This document shows, piece after piece, positions 12,603 to 14,938 of a stretch of 14,938 bases of DNA (position 1 is its first letter; each line of letters opens with the position of its first letter). The stretch comes from JAZDJP01 sp043803805 (GTDB lineage Bacteria; Planctomycetota; JAZDJP01). The notes under the pieces are model-generated. The model was not told the DNA's origin, did not search any database, and saw only the letters and a program-made list of their open reading frames with translations. The position numbers and the translations under genes were made by a program. The DNA lies in contig JAZDJP010000134.1 in NCBI GenBank assembly GCA_043803805.1, positions 1 through 14,938 of the forward strand. Reading direction: 5' to 3'.

Positions 12603-13700
12603 ATGGGAATCAGAATCCGGGGGCTTGTGACAGTGGCGTTTGTTCTGGCGGCGGGGATCGCCGCCGGGGACGAGGTCGTTTTGAAAAACGGCAGCCGCGT
12701 CGCGGGGACGATCGAATCCGAGAAGGACGGGAAGGTGGTTCTCCGGATTGACTCGGGAGTGATGACATTCAGGAAATCCGAGATTTCCCGCATTGAGCGA
12801 AGCGGCGGAAAACCGGCCCCGGAACCCCGCAAGGACGACGGGAAAACTCCGCCGCCTCCCGTGGAACCCGGACCCGAAAAAACTCCAGCGGTGGAAACGA
12901 AGACGCCTCCCGCGGAGCCGGAGGCGGCCGACGCCGGCGATAAAACCCTCCCGCCGTCGTACGCGTGGGAGGGTGCTGTCAGCCGTCCCCTGGTGGATGA
13001 GGTGACGAATTTTTTCAAGGGGGGCGTTCTGGATTCCGAGGATGCCTCCGCCGAGGTGGTCAAATACATCGAGGACATGGGCCCGAAGGCCATCCCGGCG
13101 GTGTTCACCCTTTTGCGCTGGAACTGGGGGGACGGCGCCGAGACCGAGATCGGACAGTACATCGAGAAACGGATGGGGGACAATCCCGATAAAAAGGTCA
13201 TCCGGGTGGAGCAGATTCTCGTGAAGGCGCTCCTGGCCATGCCGGGCCGGGAACTTCCCGCCTACATCCGTACGCTTCTCAAGGATGAGACGCCGCTGGG
13301 CCTCCGGCTTTCCATCGTGAAGTTCGCGAAGGCGGCCGTCGCCGGCGGGGAGGAGTTTCTCGGGGATATCATGGGCGAGGACGCGGCGCTCGACACCCTG
13401 CTGGTGGCCCAGCTTCCGGACATCGTCGCGGGCGCCCCCGGCTGGATGAAGACCCGTCTCGAGAAGGTCGGCCGGCAGGGGCTTCTCCACCGGGACATCG
13501 CCGTCCGCCGGGTCGCCGTGAAGGCGGTGGGGCGGCTCAAGGACCGCGGGGCGGCGGATGTCCTGATCGGGTTGTTGGACAGCGACGACAAGGAAATCCG
13601 CGACAACGCCCTCGAGGCCCTCCAGGCCATCTCGGGCCAGGCGTTCCCCGCCACCCCCGACCGGTGGAAGGCGTGGCTTGCGGAAAGCGAAAAGGAATAA
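12603..13700 (+). CDS. Secreted HEAT-repeat protein with N-terminal beta module (paralogue 2)
   Basis: The 365-aa protein has a signal peptide (1-22, ending GIAAG). A beta-rich module follows (23-67, starting DEVVLKNGSRVAGTI) that I align without gaps to the paralogue at 8241-9878, with 25 of 45 identical positions. Then come a Pro/Lys/Glu linker (~68-110) and a helical region (~115-350) with clear HEAT-like repeats near its end (VAVKAVGRLKDRGAADVLIG). The C-terminus has the same signature in shorter form, ISG...W-K-A-W (W355, W358). The ATG at 12603 is 7 bp after the PilX-like stop, with AGGAG (12585-12589) inside the previous gene; the longer open frame upstream is antisense-like noise inside the pilin gene. 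No catalytic motif is seen. A periplasmic scaffold working with the pilins is a reasonable guess. Confidence 0.82.
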   Translation: MGIRIRGLVTVAFVLAAGIAAGDEVVLKNGSRVAGTIESEKDGKVVLRIDSGVMTFRKSEISRIERSGGKPAPEPRKDDGKTPPPPVEPGPEKTPAVETKTPPAEPEAADAGDKTLPPSYAWEGAVSRPLVDEVTNFFKGGVLDSEDASAEVVKYIEDMGPKAIPAVFTLLRWNWGDGAETEIGQYIEKRMGDNPDKKVIRVEQILVKALLAMPGRELPAYIRTLLKDETPLGLRLSIVKFAKAAVAGGEEFLGDIMGEDAALDTLLVAQLPDIVAGAPGWMKTRLEKVGRQGLLHRDIAVRRVAVKAVGRLKDRGAADVLIGLLDSDDKEIRDNALEALQAISGQAFPATPDRWKAWLAESEKE

Positions 13701-13754
13701 AATGGCGGTGACGGTATAGCGAAATGTGATCTCCGGTTCCCTGCCGGGGCAAAT

Positions 13755-13760
13755 GGGAGG
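13755..13760 (+). promoter_or_regulatory. Shine-Dalgarno deciding a GTG start at 13768
   Basis: GGGAGG with a 7-nt spacer precedes the GTG at 13768. The alternative in-frame starts at GTG 13726 and ATG 13753 have no such site, and the ATG overlaps this one. Confidence 0.65.
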
Positions 13761-13767
13761 ACACCGC

Positions 13768-14151
13768 GTGGGCACGGAATACACGCTTCATCTCGAAACC
13801 GGCTGGTTGCGGGTGGAAAACGCGGACGATTTTGAAATTATCCCGGAGGGGGTGCTGCGGCAGCACCGCGACATCATTGCGGCCTGCCGCGAGCATGGGG
13901 TGAACCGTGTGCTCGTTCGAGGAAAGGGGGCCGTGCGGCGGCTTCGGTCCTTCGACGCCTTCAAGAACGCGGAATCGCTCTCGACGGCTTCCGTGCCGGG
14001 ACTGAAACTGGCCATATTTCTGGAAGGGCACGTCCCGGATGGACTGACGGATTTTTTCGTCAATGCGTCTTCCAACCGGGGGGTGCCGGTGGCGTTCTTC
14101 CCCGACGAGGCGGCCGCGCGGAAGTGGCTTGGGATTCCGGCCGGGACGTGA
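13768..14151 (+). CDS. SpoIIAA-like (STAS/SEC14-type) small cytoplasmic protein
   Basis: The 127-aa protein has no signal or membrane segment. It alternates strands and helices: YTLHLETGWLRVE, helix near 28-40 (GVLRQHRDIIAACREHG), strand NRVLVRGKG, strand LKLAIFLEG, helix DFFVNASSNRG, strand VPVAFFPDE and helix AAARKWLG. The ending, with a strand giving V-x-F-F/R-D-E and a helix ending in W-L, is typical of SpoIIAA-like/STAS-SEC14 proteins, whose ligand and role are mostly unknown. I see no obvious conserved phosphorylatable Ser in the anti-sigma-antagonist position. It lies 67 bp downstream of the HEAT gene and could share its transcript. Family call is moderate; a generic alpha/beta hypothetical is the alternative. 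Confidence 0.62.
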   Translation: MGTEYTLHLETGWLRVENADDFEIIPEGVLRQHRDIIAACREHGVNRVLVRGKGAVRRLRSFDAFKNAESLSTASVPGLKLAIFLEGHVPDGLTDFFVNASSNRGVPVAFFPDEAAARKWLGIPAGT

Positions 14152-14164
14152 CCCGGACGGGGGC

Positions 14165-14191
14165 TCCGGGAAATGGCAGGTGTTTCCCGGA
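14165..14191. other. Perfect hairpin between the SpoIIAA-like gene and the next promoter
   Basis: TCCGGGAAA (14165-14173) pairs perfectly over 9 bp with TTTCCCGGA (14183-14191), with a 9-nt loop, 13 bp after the stop codon. On the + strand it is followed by A-rich rather than T-rich sequence, so it is not a classical intrinsic terminator, although its position fits an mRNA 3' end. Confidence 0.45.
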
Positions 14192-14196
14192 AAAAT

Positions 14197-14226
14197 ATGG
14201 CAGCAAGGTGATTTTATAGGTATAAT
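14197..14226 (+). promoter_or_regulatory. Sigma70-type promoter of the CBM9-like gene
   Basis: A perfect -10 hexamer TATAAT (14221-14226) lies 38 bp before the ATG at 14265. ATGGCA (14197-14202, 4/6) is a possible -35 at 18 bp spacing. The local A/T-richness in a very GC-rich window supports a real promoter and a new transcription unit here. Confidence 0.6.
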
Positions 14227-14264
14227 GCCTCCGGTTGCGTGAAAACCAATTCGCGGAGGATGTC

Positions 14265-14938
14265 ATGAAACGGGTTCTCGCGGCGGTGGTGGTGGGGACG
14301 GTGGTCGTTCTCGGCGCGAGGGCGGGCGCGGGGGAATCGAAGCCGGAGGGGCTTGTCTACAAGGGGCGTCCGGCGGTGGACGTGCCTCTGGTGGAAAAGG
14401 CCCCGGTGCTCGACGGGAAACTCGACGACGAGGCCTGGGCGAAGGCCACGGTGCTCTCCTTCCGTCCCAACAGCGGCAAAGGGGACCTCGTGAACAAGAG
14501 CGAGGCGCGTGTCGTTTCCACGAAGGAGGCCCTTTACATCGCGGTCCGCTGCCGGGACAAGGATGTGTCCAAGGTGAAGGCGGAAAAACGCGACCGGGAC
14601 GGGGAGACCTGGCAGGACGATTCGGTGGAAATTTTCCTCAAATCCGGCGAGGATTTCGAAAAGCCCTACGGCCAGTTCACGGTGAACGCGAAAGGCTCCA
14701 TCCACGATTCCTGGGACAAGGATGCCGATTGGAACGCCAAGGGTTATCAGGTGGCGGCGGGGACGGAGGAGAAGGCATGGGTCGTCGAGGCGGTGATTCC
14801 CTTTGCGGACCTGAAACTTCCCGAAAAGAAGGAGGAACTCGCCAGGGGATGGCGTCTGGATATCTTCCGCAACCGGCAGGAGCGGGACAACGAGGACATG
14901 GAGGATTCCGCCTGGTCGCCCACGGAGGATCACAGCAG
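14265..14938 (+). CDS. Secreted protein with CBM9-like domain (partial, 5' part)
   Basis: Reading from ATG 14265, 224 codons are open to the window edge, so the 3' end is missing. A signal peptide (MKRVLAAVVVGTVVVLG..., 1-~23) is followed by an N-terminal carbohydrate-binding family 9-like domain. APVLDGKLDDEAWAKA (46-61) is the usual opening of that domain, later followed by a strand pair (ALYIAVRCRDKD), WQDDSVEIFL and VEAVIPFADL, also typical of it. Such domains bind glycans or occur as DOMON-like heads on secreted and surface proteins; whether an enzyme or other domain follows cannot be seen. GGAGGA (14255-14260) is the ribosome site. It has its own promoter, so it is probably independent of the pilin block. 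Confidence 0.8.
   Translation, partial: MKRVLAAVVVGTVVVLGARAGAGESKPEGLVYKGRPAVDVPLVEKAPVLDGKLDDEAWAKATVLSFRPNSGKGDLVNKSEARVVSTKEALYIAVRCRDKDVSKVKAEKRDRDGETWQDDSVEIFLKSGEDFEKPYGQFTVNAKGSIHDSWDKDADWNAKGYQVAAGTEEKAWVVEAVIPFADLKLPEKKEELARGWRLDIFRNRQERDNEDMEDSAWSPTEDHS

Noticed and set aside
11897..13784. Minus-strand open frames of more than 400 codons opposite the PilX-like and second HEAT genes
   Set aside because: They cover two different genes with no motif of their own and are typical antisense frames of GC-rich coding DNA.
14214..14933. Minus-strand open frame at the window end
   Set aside because: The + strand frame has a promoter, ribosome site, signal peptide and CBM9-like motifs.

Overview
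The window is GC-rich bacterial DNA from a Gram-negative-type organism with a dense, almost entirely + strand gene layout. Shine-Dalgarno sequences are clear for many genes. I cannot name the phylum. Secreted HEAT-repeat proteins carrying a W-x-x-W-W signature, large families of structured intergenic repeats and PilX-like minor pilins are what I would expect in Planctomycetota or a neighbouring candidate phylum, but this is inference.

Region 1 (1-1270). The 3' end of an unrecognised gene is followed by a tRNA-Pro(CGG) gene with a near-consensus sigma70 promoter. Next comes a lone, visibly more A/T-rich minus-strand gene of unknown function (524-1063), which looks like accessory DNA beside a tRNA. 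An operator-like palindrome lies upstream of it.

Region 2 (1271-1914). No gene. It holds two strong hairpins and then two diverged copies, about 198 bp apart, of a GC-rich element of roughly 136 bp. Each copy folds into the same three-stem plan with repeated tandem G.A mismatches. This is the best candidate here for an undescribed structured RNA or structured repeat.

Region 3 (1915-8016). A surface-polysaccharide cluster: a Wzz/BY-kinase fusion (polysaccharide co-polymerase and tyrosine kinase), a Wzy/O-antigen-ligase-type membrane protein whose start lies inside the kinase tyrosine tail, a small ParB-like protein with no ParA partner, a WbqC-family protein, and a WecA/MraY-type sugar-1-phosphate transferase that would start the lipid-linked repeat unit. 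Export and most glycosyltransferase functions must be encoded elsewhere.

Region 4 (8017-13700). A minor-pilin block (PilV-like, PilW-like, PilX-like) lies between two paralogous secreted proteins. Both paralogues have the same N-terminal beta-rich module, a Pro-rich linker and C-terminal HEAT repeats. A well-matched sigma54 (-24/-12) promoter precedes the first pilin, and a sigma70-like promoter lies closer to it. Two pilins carry acidic calcium-loop-like motifs. REPIN-like hairpin pairs and CGAGYGA heptad tracts fill the gaps.

Region 5 (13701-14938). A small SpoIIAA-like (STAS/SEC14-type) protein, then a promoter and the 5' part of a secreted protein beginning with a CBM9-like domain, cut by the window end.

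Taken together, the cluster looks devoted to the cell surface: polysaccharide initiation, polymerisation and chain-length control, and a pilus or pseudopilus tip complex with two dedicated HEAT-repeat partners.
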